Part shown: positions 6,131 to 14,004 of the stretch, piece after piece
How positions within the stretch are numbered: the stretch's first letter is position 1
Layout of the letters: each line of letters begins with the position of its first letter
Assembly (NCBI GenBank): GCA_003978375.1
Contig: QNZW01000131.1
Coordinates: 1 to 14,004 of the forward strand
From: Sulfurovum sp.
GTDB taxonomy: Bacteria; Campylobacterota; Campylobacteria; Campylobacterales; Sulfurovaceae
Direction: 5' to 3'
DNA: 14,004 nucleotides
The notes under the pieces: generated by a model
Seen by the model: the letters and a program-made list of their open reading frames with translations, nothing else
The model's database searches: none
Told to the model about the DNA's origin: nothing
Program-made: the position numbers and the translations under genes

Positions 6131-8572
6131 TTATACTGATTTAACTGCAAGATTAACTAATTTGTTAGGAACTACTATCTCTTTTACGATATGCATCCCC
6201 TCAAGCCACTTTGCTCCTGCTTCTTTTGCTAACGCCAATATTTCATCTTTACTTGCTGAAGGACTTACTTCAATTTCAGTACGTTTTTTGCCTCCTATCA
6301 TCACCACATACAAAATACTATCTTGTACAAAAACCTCTTCTTTGACTTCAAGCTGTACTTCTAAATTTTCTCTTGCAAATAAGCTATCAGAAAGCTCTGT
6401 TGCAACATGAGGAATAATGGGCTCTAAAAGATTTAACATAATATACATCCCCTCTGTCCATACCTCACTATTGTCTTGTTTGTCGAGTGCATTCAATGCT
6501 TCCATACACGCAGCAATGAGTGTATTGAAAGCAAATGTTTTTTCATATACTTCTTTGGATTTTTTCAATGCTTCATAAACTTTTACACGTGCTAATTTTG
6601 CCTCTTTACTTAGTGTATTTTGATCTATCTTTGGCAAAGTTTTGGCTGTTACTTTTGTATGTCTGTCATACAATTTCTTAATAAACCTAAATGCACCCTC
6701 TACTGCAGCATCATTCCATTCAAGTTCCTTGGCTGGAGGTGCTGCAAAAAGTGTAAAAAGTCTTGCTGTATCTGCACCATATTTTTCTACCAATGCATCA
6801 GGATCAACAGTATTTCCTTTAGACTTAGACATTTTCGCACCATCCATAAGCACCATACCTTGTGTAAGCAGATGATTAAATGGTTCATTGACATCATGAT
6901 AACCCAAATCACGCAATACTTTTGTAAAAAACCGTGCATAAAGCAGATGCAAAATAGCATGTTCTATCCCACCAATGTATTGGTCTACTCCAAGCCAATA
7001 GTTTGCATCTTCTTTATCTATGCCTGTTGTATTCCATCGACTTGGATGCGTTGCATAACGAAACTGATACCAACTTGATTGTACAAATGTATCAAGTGTA
7101 TCTGTTTCGCGTATAGCATCTTTGCCACATTTTGGACAAGCACAATATTTCCAAGTTGGATGCTTTTCAAGTGGATTTCCTTCACCCGTAATCTCTACAT
7201 CTTCAGGCAGTGTTATGGGTAAATTTTCTATTTTTTCTGCCACAAGTCCACAAGATTCACAATGCACAAATGGTATAGGCGCACCCCAATAACGCTGACG
7301 AGAAATTCCCCAATTTCTTAGCTTGTAGTTGGTTGTACCCTTACCTAAAGTATTGTCCTCAAAATATGAAATAATGTGTACTTTAGCCTCTGTATTTTTC
7401 ATACCTGTAAACGATTCTGAATTTTCCAACTTACCTTCTAAAGTATAAGGTAACGTTTCACCACCAGATATGACTCTTTTGATAGGCAATTGATACTTTG
7501 TTGCAAACTCAAAGTCTCTTTCATCGTGTGCTGGTACTGCCATCACTGCACCTCCACCATAAGAAGCCAATACAAAGTTTGCCGTCCACACAGGAATCTC
7601 TTCCTGTGTGAGTGGATGGATTACAGTAAGTCCTAAATCATATCCCTCTTTACCTTTTTTGGCACGTTCTATTTCTGTCATATTGGTGATAGCCACTATC
7701 TTCTGTGCTACATCGTTGTCTAATAAATCATTATCAAGTAGATACTTAGTGATAGGATGCTCCGCTGCCAATGCCGTGTAGGTCACACCATAAATCGTAT
7801 CTGGACGGGTGGTAAACACAGACAAGGTCTCAAAGTTCCCACCAAGTTTTGCTTTGCTCTCTTTGGAGAGTTCAAATTCAAACTCAAGCCCTTGAGATTT
7901 ACCTATCCAATTTTCTTGCATAGTCAGTACTTGGTTTGGCCATTTTCCTTCAAGCTGTTTCAAATCTTCTAGCAAATCATCTGCATACTTAATAATATCG
8001 AGGTAATATCCTGGCATCTCTTTGAGTTCTACAGGATTATCACAACGCCAACAACAGCCTTCTTCTACTTGTTCATTGGCTAATACTGTATGACAATGGT
8101 TACACCAGTTTACTGTCGTACTCTCACGGTAAAGCAATCCCTCTTCAAACATTCTAATAATAAACTCTTGCTCCCACTTCGTATACAGTGTATCACAAGT
8201 AGCAAACTCACGTGTTTTAGAAAAGGAGAGTCCTAGTGCTTGTAACTCATTTCTCATGTAGTCAATATTTGCATACGTCCACTCTTTAGGATGGCGTCCA
8301 TGCTTAATGGCAGCATTTTCTGCAGGCATTCCAAAAGCATCCCAACCTATAGGATGAAGCACATTAAAGTTTTGTTTTCTATAGTAACGTGCAAACGCAT
8401 CACCAATAGCATAATTTCTTACATGTCCCATGTGTAAACGCCCACTAGGAAAAGGAAACATTGAGAGAATATACTTCTTCTTTCTATCTAAAGTATCATC
8501 AGGCTCATGTGCCTTTTCATCATCCCATTTTTGTTGCCATTTTGCTTCAATCTGACTTGGAGTGTAACTCAT
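6131..8572 (-). CDS. leuS: Leucyl-tRNA synthetase
   Basis: This class I aminoacyl-tRNA synthetase charges tRNA-Leu in the cytoplasm. It has 813 residues. The HIGH signature is HMGH (47-50), within [14 protein letters not shown]. The KMSKS loop is exact (580-584). The CP1 editing domain carries the TTRPDT motif (254-259) and AHDERD (349-354), so proofreading should be intact. Two Cys clusters look like zinc ribbons: C157/C160/C174/C177 and C438/C441/C479/C482. AGGA lies 8 bases before the ATG at 8572. It is the first gene of the run with lptE, 36 bases upstream of it. Confidence 0.98.
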   Translation of the reverse strand: MSYTPSQIEAKWQQKWDDEKAHEPDDTLDRKKKYILSMFPFPSGRLHMGHVRNYAIGDAFARYYRKQNFNVLHPIGWDAFGMPAENAAIKHGRHPKEWTYANIDYMRNELQALGLSFSKTREFATCDTLYTKWEQEFIIRMFEEGLLYRESTTVNWCNHCHTVLANEQVEEGCCWRCDNPVELKEMPGYYLDIIKYADDLLEDLKQLEGKWPNQVLTMQENWIGKSQGLEFEFELSKESKAKLGGNFETLSVFTTRPDTIYGVTYTALAAEHPITKYLLDNDLLDNDVAQKIVAITNMTEIERAKKGKEGYDLGLTVIHPLTQEEIPVWTANFVLASYGGGAVMAVPAHDERDFEFATKYQLPIKRVISGGETLPYTLEGKLENSESFTGMKNTEAKVHIISYFEDNTLGKGTTNYKLRNWGISRQRYWGAPIPFVHCESCGLVAEKIENLPITLPEDVEITGEGNPLEKHPTWKYCACPKCGKDAIRETDTLDTFVQSSWYQFRYATHPSRWNTTGIDKEDANYWLGVDQYIGGIEHAILHLLYARFFTKVLRDLGYHDVNEPFNHLLTQGMVLMDGAKMSKSKGNTVDPDALVEKYGADTARLFTLFAAPPAKELEWNDAAVEGAFRFIKKLYDRHTKVTAKTLPKIDQNTLSKEAKLARVKVYEALKKSKEVYEKTFAFNTLIAACMEALNALDKQDNSEVWTEGMYIMLNLLEPIIPHVATELSDSLFARENLEVQLEVKEEVFVQDSILYVVMIGGKKRTEIEVSPSASKDEILALAKEAGAKWLEGMHIVKEIVVPNKLVNLAVKSV

Positions 8573-8602
8573 TTATTGCTTCCTATTATTTTCTTTGTTC
8601 CT

Positions 8603-8618
8603 ATAGAAATATTTCTAT
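8603..8618. repeat. 16-base perfect palindrome in the leuS leader
   Basis: ATAGAAATATTTCTAT reads the same on both strands and lies about 30 bases before leuS, between its -10 box and its RBS. It could be an operator or a small RNA hairpin. No regulator is identified. Confidence 0.4.
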
Positions 8619-8645
8619 TGCATGGTTTGGGTTTAAATAAATGAG

Positions 8646-8651
8646 ATTATA
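8646..8651 (-). promoter_or_regulatory. Promoter of the leuS-lptE-folC-mfd run
   Basis: Minus-strand TATAAT (8651-8646) within TTAGATATAATCTC gives a start near 8639 and a leader of about 65 bases. There is no obvious -35. It is the best -10 match facing leuS in the divergent region. Confidence 0.5.
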
Positions 8652-8721
8652 TCTAAGATGCAGTTATAATCTTTTTATTAGCGTAAATTTAGTAAAATAC
8701 TTGTGTGTATTTATGTGTAAT

Positions 8722-8727
8722 TATAAT
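8722..8727 (+). promoter_or_regulatory. Promoter of the Sel1-repeat gene
   Basis: Plus-strand TATAAT lies about 40 bases before the ATG at 8769. A TATACT box at 8735-8740 and another TATAAT at 8665-8670 are alternatives. Confidence 0.45.
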
Positions 8728-8768
8728 AGAATTTTATACTATATTTATTGTAGTAATGAAGAACTAGG

Positions 8769-9257
8769 ATGAATTTGGAAACGAACAATCAAAGTATTAT
8801 ACAAAACTTTGTTGATATTCAAGAAGTTTATACGATACGACATCAAACAAATGAAAACTTTTCAACTGTAAAATTTTGGCTTATGCAAATCAAATATTCT
8901 GGATACTCCAAAAAAATGATGCATAAAGTAATACATTATATTTTACAATTAAAAGAAAAATCTCGGTATACCGAAGCTGCACAACTCTTATTGGTCTCTG
9001 CTGCTACGCATGATGCCTTAGCGCTACATGTTCTAGCAAGAGAGCTTATCTTTGGTATACTTTTTGAAAAAAACGAAGCTGCTGCTTTTGGCATTTTAAC
9101 AAATCTTTCAGAAAAAGAGTATCCTGAAGTGCTTTGTGATTTAGCTTACTTTTATCAACATGGTATTGTCATACAAAAAGACAAAAAACAAGCACGTCGT
9201 TATTATGAAAAAGCTGCTTCACTTGGTGTGACACGTGCGAAAAAATATATTAATTAA
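8769..9257 (+). CDS. Small cytoplasmic Sel1-like repeat protein
   Basis: The 162-residue protein has no signal peptide or membrane segment. Residues 118-154 form a clear Sel1/TPR-like unit: the A-x-F-Y-x-H-G pattern, then K-D-x-x-x-A-R-x-Y-Y-E-K-A-A-x-L-G. Residues 82-115 form a second, more divergent unit (LHVLARELIFG...NEAAAFGILTNL). Residues 1-80 look helical and match nothing I recognise. Sel1 repeats usually serve as protein-protein scaffolds, so the role is likely binding; the partner is unknown. The start has AGG directly abutting the ATG, which is not a usable spacing. A purine stretch GAAGAA (8758-8763) is the more plausible ribosome contact. The gene overlaps the end of the convergent peptidase gene by 8 bases. 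Confidence 0.75.
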   Translation: MNLETNNQSIIQNFVDIQEVYTIRHQTNENFSTVKFWLMQIKYSGYSKKMMHKVIHYILQLKEKSRYTEAAQLLLVSAATHDALALHVLARELIFGILFEKNEAAAFGILTNLSEKEYPEVLCDLAYFYQHGIVIQKDKKQARRYYEKAASLGVTRAKKYIN

Positions 9258-10137
9258 AGGTATCACACTGTCCTAAGTCACCAGATGTAAAACCTCGCTT
9301 AAACCACTCTACACGCTGTGCAGAACTTCCATGTGTAAATCCATCTGGTCTTACATAACCTGTAGCTTCTTTTTGTAATTTGTCATCTCCTATTGAACTG
9401 GCTGCTCTTAACGCTTCTTCGATATCTCCTGCTTCTACAAGATTAAATTTGACATGGGCATATTTTGCCCAAACTCCAGCATAACAGTCTGCTTGGAGTT
9501 CTACTTTTACCTGCAATGCATTGGATCTACTACTTCCTTCACCCCAACGTTGTTTTAGCCGTTGTACCTTCTCTAATGTACCTTGCATATTTTGGATATG
9601 ATGCCCTATCTCATGAGAAAGCACATAAGCTTGTGCAAAATCTCCTGCTGCATTATGACGGTTTGCCAGTTCATCAAAAAATCCTAAATCAAGATAAACT
9701 TTTCTGTCAACAGGACAATAAAAAGGACCCATTTGTGCATCGGCATATCCACATCCACTTCGTGTACTAGCACGGTACAGCACCATTACTGGCTCTTGAT
9801 ATCTCATATGATATTTAGGTAAAACATCATTCCATACCTCTTCTGTGCTTGTCAAAACTTTTTTGATAAATACTGCTTCTCTCTCATCTGCTATCTCATT
9901 AATAGGTTTAGATGCTCCACCGCTCATTCCAATCAAAGACAGAGGATTAAAGCCAGAAAAATAAGCCACTGCCGCCACTGCTATCACTGCCCAACCAAAT
10001 TTTGTTCGTAAAAGTGGTTTGACAAAAGGCCAAACCATCATAATGGTACCCATAGAAGGCATACGTCCTCTTCTACGTCCAGTGCTTGATCTTCTATCTT
10101 CTACATTGCGACTTTCCCGTTCATTATCCATTCGCAT
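9250..10137 (-). CDS. Membrane-anchored neutral zinc metallopeptidase, YpfJ family
   Basis: The 295-residue protein belongs to the predicted neutral zinc metallopeptidase family represented by E. coli YpfJ. Residues 1-28 are strongly charged (R/E-rich, cytoplasmic). A membrane segment covers about 47-62. The rest should be periplasmic. The zinc-binding HEIGH is at 175-179, and the downstream ELQADCYAGVWA segment (213-224) supplies the likely third ligand E213. Cysteines C129 and C141 lie either side of a GYADAQMGPFY segment typical of the family, and C218 and C291 lie further on. AAAGG lies 8 bases before the first ATG at 10137, favouring it over the in-frame ATG two codons later. Substrates are not known to me. 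Confidence 0.9.
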   Translation of the reverse strand: MRMDNERESRNVEDRRSSTGRRRGRMPSMGTIMMVWPFVKPLLRTKFGWAVIAVAAVAYFSGFNPLSLIGMSGGASKPINEIADEREAVFIKKVLTSTEEVWNDVLPKYHMRYQEPVMVLYRASTRSGCGYADAQMGPFYCPVDRKVYLDLGFFDELANRHNAAGDFAQAYVLSHEIGHHIQNMQGTLEKVQRLKQRWGEGSSRSNALQVKVELQADCYAGVWAKYAHVKFNLVEAGDIEEALRAASSIGDDKLQKEATGYVRPDGFTHGSSAQRVEWFKRGFTSGDLGQCDTFN

Positions 10138-10165
10138 ATTTAAAACCTTTGCATTTATTTGATGA

Positions 10166-10173
10166 ATTATACC
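10166..10173 (-). promoter_or_regulatory. Promoter of the zinc metallopeptidase gene
   Basis: Minus-strand TG-G-TATAAT is an extended -10 box with a perfect TATAAT (10171-10166). Transcription would begin about 20-25 bases before the ATG. Confidence 0.6.
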
Positions 10174-10248
10174 AATTAAAAGTAAACTTTAAATACAATA
10201 TTACCTTACTAAGTATTATTCTTTTCTTTTAAAAAGAGGAAAATGTAC

Positions 10249-10254
10249 TAAAAT
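10249..10254 (+). promoter_or_regulatory. Promoter of dnaX
   Basis: TAAAAT lies about 50 bases before the GTG start. A 7-bp inverted repeat (GAATCAA 10256-10262, TTGATTC 10271-10277) directly follows, covering the expected transcription start, and might be an operator. Confidence 0.35.
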
Positions 10255-10304
10255 AGAATCAAATCAAACGTTGATTCATAGTTGAAAAAAACATAGGAAA
10301 TATT

Positions 10305-12137
10305 GTGTCTTTAGCACTTGCAAGAAAATACCGACCTGCTACCTTTGATGATCTTATAGGACAAGAAGCAGTTTCGCAAACATTATCACTTGCACTTGAT
10401 GGTGATAGACTTTCTCATGCTTATCTTTTTTCAGGCTTGCGAGGCTCTGGCAAGACTTCTACAGCACGTATCTTTGCAAAGGCACTGCTTTGTGAAAAAG
10501 GCACAACCTCTCATCCATGTGGCACGTGTAGTCATTGTGTCATGGCAACAGAGGGAAATCACCTAGACATTATTGAGATGGATGCTGCTTCTAACCGTGG
10601 TATTGACGATATTAAAGATCTTATAGAACATACCAAATACAAGCCTAGCTCAGCACGGTTTAAAATCTTTATCATCGATGAAGTCCATATGCTTACCAAT
10701 CAAGCGTTTAATGCTTTACTTAAAACACTTGAAGAGCCTCCAGATTTTGTCAAATTTATTCTAGCAACCACAGACCCACTTAAGTTACCAGCCACTATCC
10801 TTTCGCGAACACAGCATTTTAGATTTAAAAAAATTCCTCAAACTCTTGTGCTTAATCATCTTGAACATATTTTAAACCTTGAAAATATTGGCTTCGAAAA
10901 AGAGGCTTTAGAGATACTCGCACGTTCTGGTGCAGGAAGTCTGCGTGATTCACTTACCTTAACAGATCAAGCCATTGTTTATTCTAAAAATTTTGTTGAT
11001 CTTGCAACAGTTACAGGAATGCTTGGCATTATAGAACCCAGCCATTTAGAGGCACTTTTAGCAGCGATTATGGCTAAAGATACATCAAAAATTTTGGATT
11101 TTATTGCCTTGTCACGTGAGTATGAAGCCGAGATGATACTTGATGAACTTACACTCTATCTCAAAGATATACTTCTTCAAGGAAGTCCTACAATAAGTCC
11201 GATGATAATAGAACGTTTTTTCAGAGTTATCGCAGAGTCTAAAACATTATTAGCTCTTGGCAGTGATGGTGAATTTGTTCTTTCTTTAGCACTTTTTAAA
11301 ATGATGGAAAGTTTAGAAATCAAAAATATTGATGCTATGATAAAAAGTCTAGAAAATGAGCTCAAAGGTGTGGAAATTTCAGAAACCTCCACGCCTATTG
11401 TGCAAACAGACGTCGTTTTACCCACTGAAGTTATTACGATTACTGAAGATGAAATCATGTCAACACCTCCACTTTCCAAAGATGAATCTCCAACCAAAAC
11501 AGAAGCACCCCAAGCAGAAAAAAAAGAAGAACAAGAAACAACCACTACTACTCCTAAACAAATCATACCAAATGAAATACAAACAGAAAATGAAACACAA
11601 ACACAAACTGAACCTGTGGTAGAAAAGATAAACCATTACCAAAAAACATTTGATACATTGGTGCAAAAAATTTATGATAGAGATTACGACTTAGGTACGT
11701 GTTTTGAACGCAATATTCATTTTAAACATTTTGAAGACAATAAACTAACGTGGGAGTCACAAGCAGAAGATGAAGATAAAAAAACATTGATTACCCATTG
11801 GGGTGTTATCAATATGTTTGTCAAAGAGTGTTTTGGTTTAGAAACAAAAATAGTTAATATTCCTAAAAAAAAAGTAGTTGATTCTCCTACACCTTCAGAA
11901 AACCCAGATACCAATAAAGAAAAACCTACCGAAATAAACCAAGCCCCTCACTCTGATGCAGACACAAGCTCTATGCTAGAAGACATAGAGATGAAAAGTT
12001 CATGCATTGCTCCAGATGCAGGAGACAGTGAAGCAGCCAAAGAAAAAGATCCCTCCACACTCCTAGAAGAACCCATGGTCAAAGAAGCCATAGCCCTTTT
12101 TGACCCTAAGAAAGTTAGGATTAAACGAAATAGTTAA
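10305..12137 (+). CDS. dnaX: DNA polymerase III subunit tau/gamma (clamp loader ATPase)
   Basis: DnaX is the AAA+ subunit of the clamp loader that places the beta clamp on primed DNA and, as tau, links polymerases. The start is GTG at 10305, with AGGA (10295-10298) 6 bases upstream. Walker A is GLRGSGKT (44-51), the zinc module uses C63, C72, C75 and C78, Walker B is IIDEVH (123-128), and the arginine-finger motif is SRT (167-169; SRC in E. coli). The AAA+ and collar part runs to about 355. A low-complexity T/E/K/Q linker (about 360-430) follows, then a compact C-terminal domain (about 433-520) and a second low-complexity tail (about 524-610). Runs of eight A (11518-11525) and nine A (11865-11873) interrupt linker and tail; slippage would give shorter forms. 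At 610 residues it is of E. coli tau size. Confidence 0.97.
   Translation: MSLALARKYRPATFDDLIGQEAVSQTLSLALDGDRLSHAYLFSGLRGSGKTSTARIFAKALLCEKGTTSHPCGTCSHCVMATEGNHLDIIEMDAASNRGIDDIKDLIEHTKYKPSSARFKIFIIDEVHMLTNQAFNALLKTLEEPPDFVKFILATTDPLKLPATILSRTQHFRFKKIPQTLVLNHLEHILNLENIGFEKEALEILARSGAGSLRDSLTLTDQAIVYSKNFVDLATVTGMLGIIEPSHLEALLAAIMAKDTSKILDFIALSREYEAEMILDELTLYLKDILLQGSPTISPMIIERFFRVIAESKTLLALGSDGEFVLSLALFKMMESLEIKNIDAMIKSLENELKGVEISETSTPIVQTDVVLPTEVITITEDEIMSTPPLSKDESPTKTEAPQAEKKEEQETTTTTPKQIIPNEIQTENETQTQTEPVVEKINHYQKTFDTLVQKIYDRDYDLGTCFERNIHFKHFEDNKLTWESQAEDEDKKTLITHWGVINMFVKECFGLETKIVNIPKKKVVDSPTPSENPDTNKEKPTEINQAPHSDADTSSMLEDIEMKSSCIAPDAGDSEAAKEKDPSTLLEEPMVKEAIALFDPKKVRIKRNS
11518..11525 (+). 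promoter_or_regulatory. dnaX: Candidate slippery site (A8) in dnaX, gamma-like product
   Basis: In frame it reads GAA-AAA-AAA-GAA, a perfect A-AAA-AAA heptamer. A -1 shift adds ten residues and stops at TAA 11555-11557, giving about 417 residues that end just after the AAA+ and collar region, close to E. coli gamma (431). No upstream Shine-Dalgarno-like stimulator or stable downstream stem is visible, so transcriptional slippage is as likely as ribosomal. Confidence 0.35.
11865..11873 (+). promoter_or_regulatory. dnaX: Candidate slippage site (A9) in dnaX, tail-less product
   Basis: Nine A in frame as AAA-AAA-AAA (codons 521-523). The -1 frame stops at TGA 11879-11881 and the +1 frame at TAG 11875-11877, so a shift in either direction ends the protein at about 523-525 residues, removing the low-complexity tail. 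Confidence 0.35.
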
Positions 12138-12150
12138 ATACATGGAAACT

Positions 12151-12693
12151 TCAAGGAATTTTCCAGTCAATATCTGTACCTTTAAATTCATGATAATAGG
12201 GTGCTCCATTAAATAGTGGTATGCCCGTTTTTATATTCCATTGTACATTTTCACAAATAACATAGTATTTGCCTTGCTTAAAGCATGGATTATAAAACTC
12301 AGGCATACCTCTTGTTAACTTTCTATCATATTTTGGATTATAGTAACTCCCAAAGTTTTTTTGGAAATAGACTTTTCTTTTTGTATCTTCTTTTAAAAAT
12401 TTATTTTTTGATCTTTGCGTTTTAAAGAGATAAATAGAAAAATGTATATGCTTTATATTATTATCGCACATGATTTCATGGCGTACATCTTTACTAGTTG
12501 TTTCTACTAACCCACCTGCTACATCTAAAGTACATGATGCATTTTTAGCAACATCTCTTGCTAAGGCACCTATAGAATCACCATTGTCTAATTTTTTATC
12601 AACCAAGAACTCAAATAATAAAGATGAATAATTTAAAAAAAGATAAACAAGTATCAATAACAAAACCAATATAATTTTTATAGTTTTCATCAT
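12151..12693 (-). CDS. Membrane-anchored four-cysteine protein of unknown function, paralog 2
   Basis: I do not recognise this 180-residue protein. One N-terminal membrane segment or uncleaved signal (about 5-23) puts the rest in the periplasm or outside. It is a paralog of the gene directly upstream. Shared features are an A-x-x-x-A-(R/K)-x-VAK-x-A-x-C block (43-54) and a C-terminal block CFK-x-G-x-x-Y-x-ICE (137-148), then G-x-x-x-FNG-x-x-(F/Y)-YH-x-F-x-G-x-D. Cysteines C54, C76, C137 and C147 match those of the paralog, suggesting two disulfides. The insert at about 100-130 is longer and basic/aromatic. The ATG at 12693 touches the stop of the upstream gene with no gap and has no RBS of its own, so translation is probably coupled. 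It converges on dnaX, 13 bases apart. Confidence 0.7.
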   Translation of the reverse strand: MMKTIKIILVLLLILVYLFLNYSSLLFEFLVDKKLDNGDSIGALARDVAKNASCTLDVAGGLVETTSKDVRHEIMCDNNIKHIHFSIYLFKTQRSKNKFLKEDTKRKVYFQKNFGSYYNPKYDRKLTRGMPEFYNPCFKQGKYYVICENVQWNIKTGIPLFNGAPYYHEFKGTDIDWKIP

Positions 12694-13173
12694 TTAGTTA
12701 ATCGTGTATTCAAGATCTTCTCCTGAGAATTGATGATAAAATTTTTGTCCGTTAAATATAGCTTTGCCATCACTATCTCGTGCCATAGAAGATTCACAAA
12801 TTAAATAGGCAGGTCCTTTCTTAAAGCATCTTTGATGCTTACCATTATATGGTTTATTCCTATTTTTTATCATTTCATCTCTTGTTTTATCATTTAAAAA
12901 AACATATATGATAAATGAAGCATATGTATTGGTGAAAAATATGCAACTAAAGTCAAGTAGAGTTTTTTCTTTATTGGAATCAAAATTAATAAAAGCCAAC
13001 GAAACATCGTCACATTTTGCCTCTTTTGCTACACTCTTTGCCAAATAAGTAGCAGATCTCCGGCTATCAGGCTTAGTATCTAATGGTACATAAAGAGGCA
13101 ATAAATAAAGTTTATCTAATATTAAGACAATCATTACCAGTAATACTATATCTATGAGTTTGATTTTTAACAT
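12694..13173 (-). CDS. Membrane-anchored four-cysteine protein of unknown function, paralog 1
   Basis: The protein has 159 residues and is unrecognised. A hydrophobic N-terminus (about 7-28) anchors or exports it. The shared A-x-x-LAKSVAKEAKC block (41-54) and the CFKKGPAYLICE block (116-127), followed by GKAIFNGQKFYHQFSGED, align with paralog 2. Cysteines C54, C77, C116 and C126 correspond to the four in paralog 2. GGAG lies 8 bases before the ATG at 13173. It follows the EF-hand gene after 67 bases and is fused stop-to-start with paralog 2, so the pair is almost certainly co-transcribed. The two proteins may form a complex, or be diverged immunity- or sensor-like extracytoplasmic proteins; nothing seen decides this. 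Confidence 0.7.
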   Translation of the reverse strand: MLKIKLIDIVLLVMIVLILDKLYLLPLYVPLDTKPDSRRSATYLAKSVAKEAKCDDVSLAFINFDSNKEKTLLDFSCIFFTNTYASFIIYVFLNDKTRDEMIKNRNKPYNGKHQRCFKKGPAYLICESSMARDSDGKAIFNGQKFYHQFSGEDLEYTIN

Positions 13174-13240
13174 TTGATATACTCCATTGGTTTATATATT
13201 GATTTGCATGACAACAATATTATATTTAACGTACCTTTCC

Positions 13241-14004
13241 TCAAAATCCTCTTCTTTGGCTCTTTGAAAATTCTTCTAAGTCTATCTTTTTATTTTGATT
13301 TAAGTCTACTCTATTAAACTCTTCTTCTCTTGATATCATAGCTATATCATTTTTATCTATACTAGTACTCTTATCATAATCAAATGTATCAAATATTTCC
13401 ATATTTAACTTACAATTTTGTGCTTCTTCTACAATAAGTCGCATATCTTTATTTGTATCACACATGGAGAACAATATACCTACCTGTGCTTCTTTTGGTA
13501 AGCCATCCATTGCATTAATATCTAACTTATCTTCATCTCTACCTATAGATAATCTAGGAGGAAGTTTAGTCACTTTGGCAATTTCAAAACTTTTTTGATA
13601 ACTTGCACTATAGTTTAAAAACATATCAGAACTCATATGACATTGATTTGAGGTAAACTCAACAAGTGTTAGTTGTCCATCTTTGTTTTTATCACATAAA
13701 GTCAAGGTATCTTTAAAGCTATCTAGTTCTTCTTTATGACTTGAAAGCATCCCCTTATATTTGCTATCTGCACTCTCAAAAAACGACAAATATTCTTGAA
13801 TTGAAAGTAAATTATCTTTATTTTTATCCATACTCTTAAATTCATCTTCTCTAAGAAAACATTGTTTGTAACTACGTTGAGACAAATCCCATTTTGATTC
13901 TGGCACCAGTTCATCTAGTGCAATAAAGTTATCATTATTTTTATCACATACTGTCATCACTTCACTTGCCACATTTTTAAACATTTTGTTCTCTTTATCT
14001 TTTG
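13241..14004 (-). CDS. Multi-EF-hand calcium-binding protein, possibly truncated at its N-terminus by the window edge
   Basis: At least 247 residues from the ATG at 13984. Six EF-hand loops are visible at 14-25, 53-64, 98-109, 176-187, 202-213 and 227-238, each with D at position 1 and an acidic residue at position 12. Loop 5 has D rather than E there. A cysteine directly precedes loops 1, 3 and 4 (C13, C97, C175) and another follows each (C42, C115, C191), so disulfide-bridged units are likely, which implies an extracytoplasmic protein. No signal peptide is seen at this ATG. The frame stays open to the edge (codons K-D-K-E-N-K precede the ATG) and only a weak GAG-type RBS is present, so the true start may lie outside. 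It precedes the four-cysteine paralogs. Confidence 0.75.
   Translation of the reverse strand, partial: KDKENKMFKNVASEVMTVCDKNNDNFIALDELVPESKWDLSQRSYKQCFLREDEFKSMDKNKDNLLSIQEYLSFFESADSKYKGMLSSHKEELDSFKDTLTLCDKNKDGQLTLVEFTSNQCHMSSDMFLNYSASYQKSFEIAKVTKLPPRLSIGRDEDKLDINAMDGLPKEAQVGILFSMCDTNKDMRLIVEEAQNCKLNMEIFDTFDYDKSTSIDKNDIAMISREEEFNRVDLNQNKKIDLEEFSKSQRRGF

Noticed and set aside
8573..8768. T-box or other tRNA-sensing leader for leuS
   Set aside because: No T-box bulge (TGGNACC-like), specifier loop or terminator is visible, and the leader is short.
11356..11622. Plus-strand frame overlapping dnaX in the +1 frame
   Set aside because: It results from the repetitive, A-rich linker code of dnaX (K/Q/L-rich product). 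It begins inside dnaX without an RBS. A -1 slip at the A8 site leads into a different frame.
12143..12165. Inverted repeat TGGAAA/TTTCCA between the ends of dnaX and paralog 2 as a terminator
   Set aside because: It has only 6 bp with an 11-base loop, no G/C core and no T-tract on either strand.

Overview
The window is AT-rich DNA that most likely comes from a Campylobacterota (epsilonproteobacterial) chromosome of the Sulfurovum/Sulfurimonas type. I base this on the gene content and order (leuS, lptE, folC and mfd in one run), a short Mfd, a DnaX with a long T/E/K-rich linker, and the codon usage. I could not run a database search.

Layout. Positions 1-461 (minus) hold the start of a secreted protein with repeats of the kind seen in large surface adhesins; it runs off the left edge. 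Positions 462-1302 are a long leader region containing two cyclic-di-GMP-I (GEMM) riboswitch aptamers in tandem, both facing the secreted gene, with a 17-codon mini-ORF just behind the second. Positions 1303-8572 are a minus-strand housekeeping run: leuS (leucyl-tRNA synthetase), lptE (LPS transport lipoprotein), folC (folate polyglutamylation) and mfd (transcription-repair coupling). A short REP-like palindromic element overlaps the end of folC. A divergent promoter region (8573-8768) separates leuS from a plus-strand Sel1-repeat protein. That gene converges, with an 8-bp stop overlap, on a minus-strand membrane-anchored zinc metallopeptidase of the YpfJ family. Another divergent promoter region precedes dnaX (plus). 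DnaX converges on a minus-strand cluster of an EF-hand protein followed by two tandem paralogous membrane-anchored proteins with four conserved cysteines each, which I do not recognise.

The most interesting parts are three. First, the tandem riboswitch leader: the two aptamers show compensatory base changes and keep the ligand-contact bases, and the first is followed by a sequence able to pair with its core. This suggests that cyclic-di-GMP controls a surface protein. Second, dnaX carries two homopolymeric A tracts (A8 and A9) at places where slippage would give shorter, gamma-like or tail-less clamp-loader subunits. Third, the EF-hand protein lies beside a pair of unknown cysteine-rich paralogs and has repeated Cys-EF-loop-Cys units.
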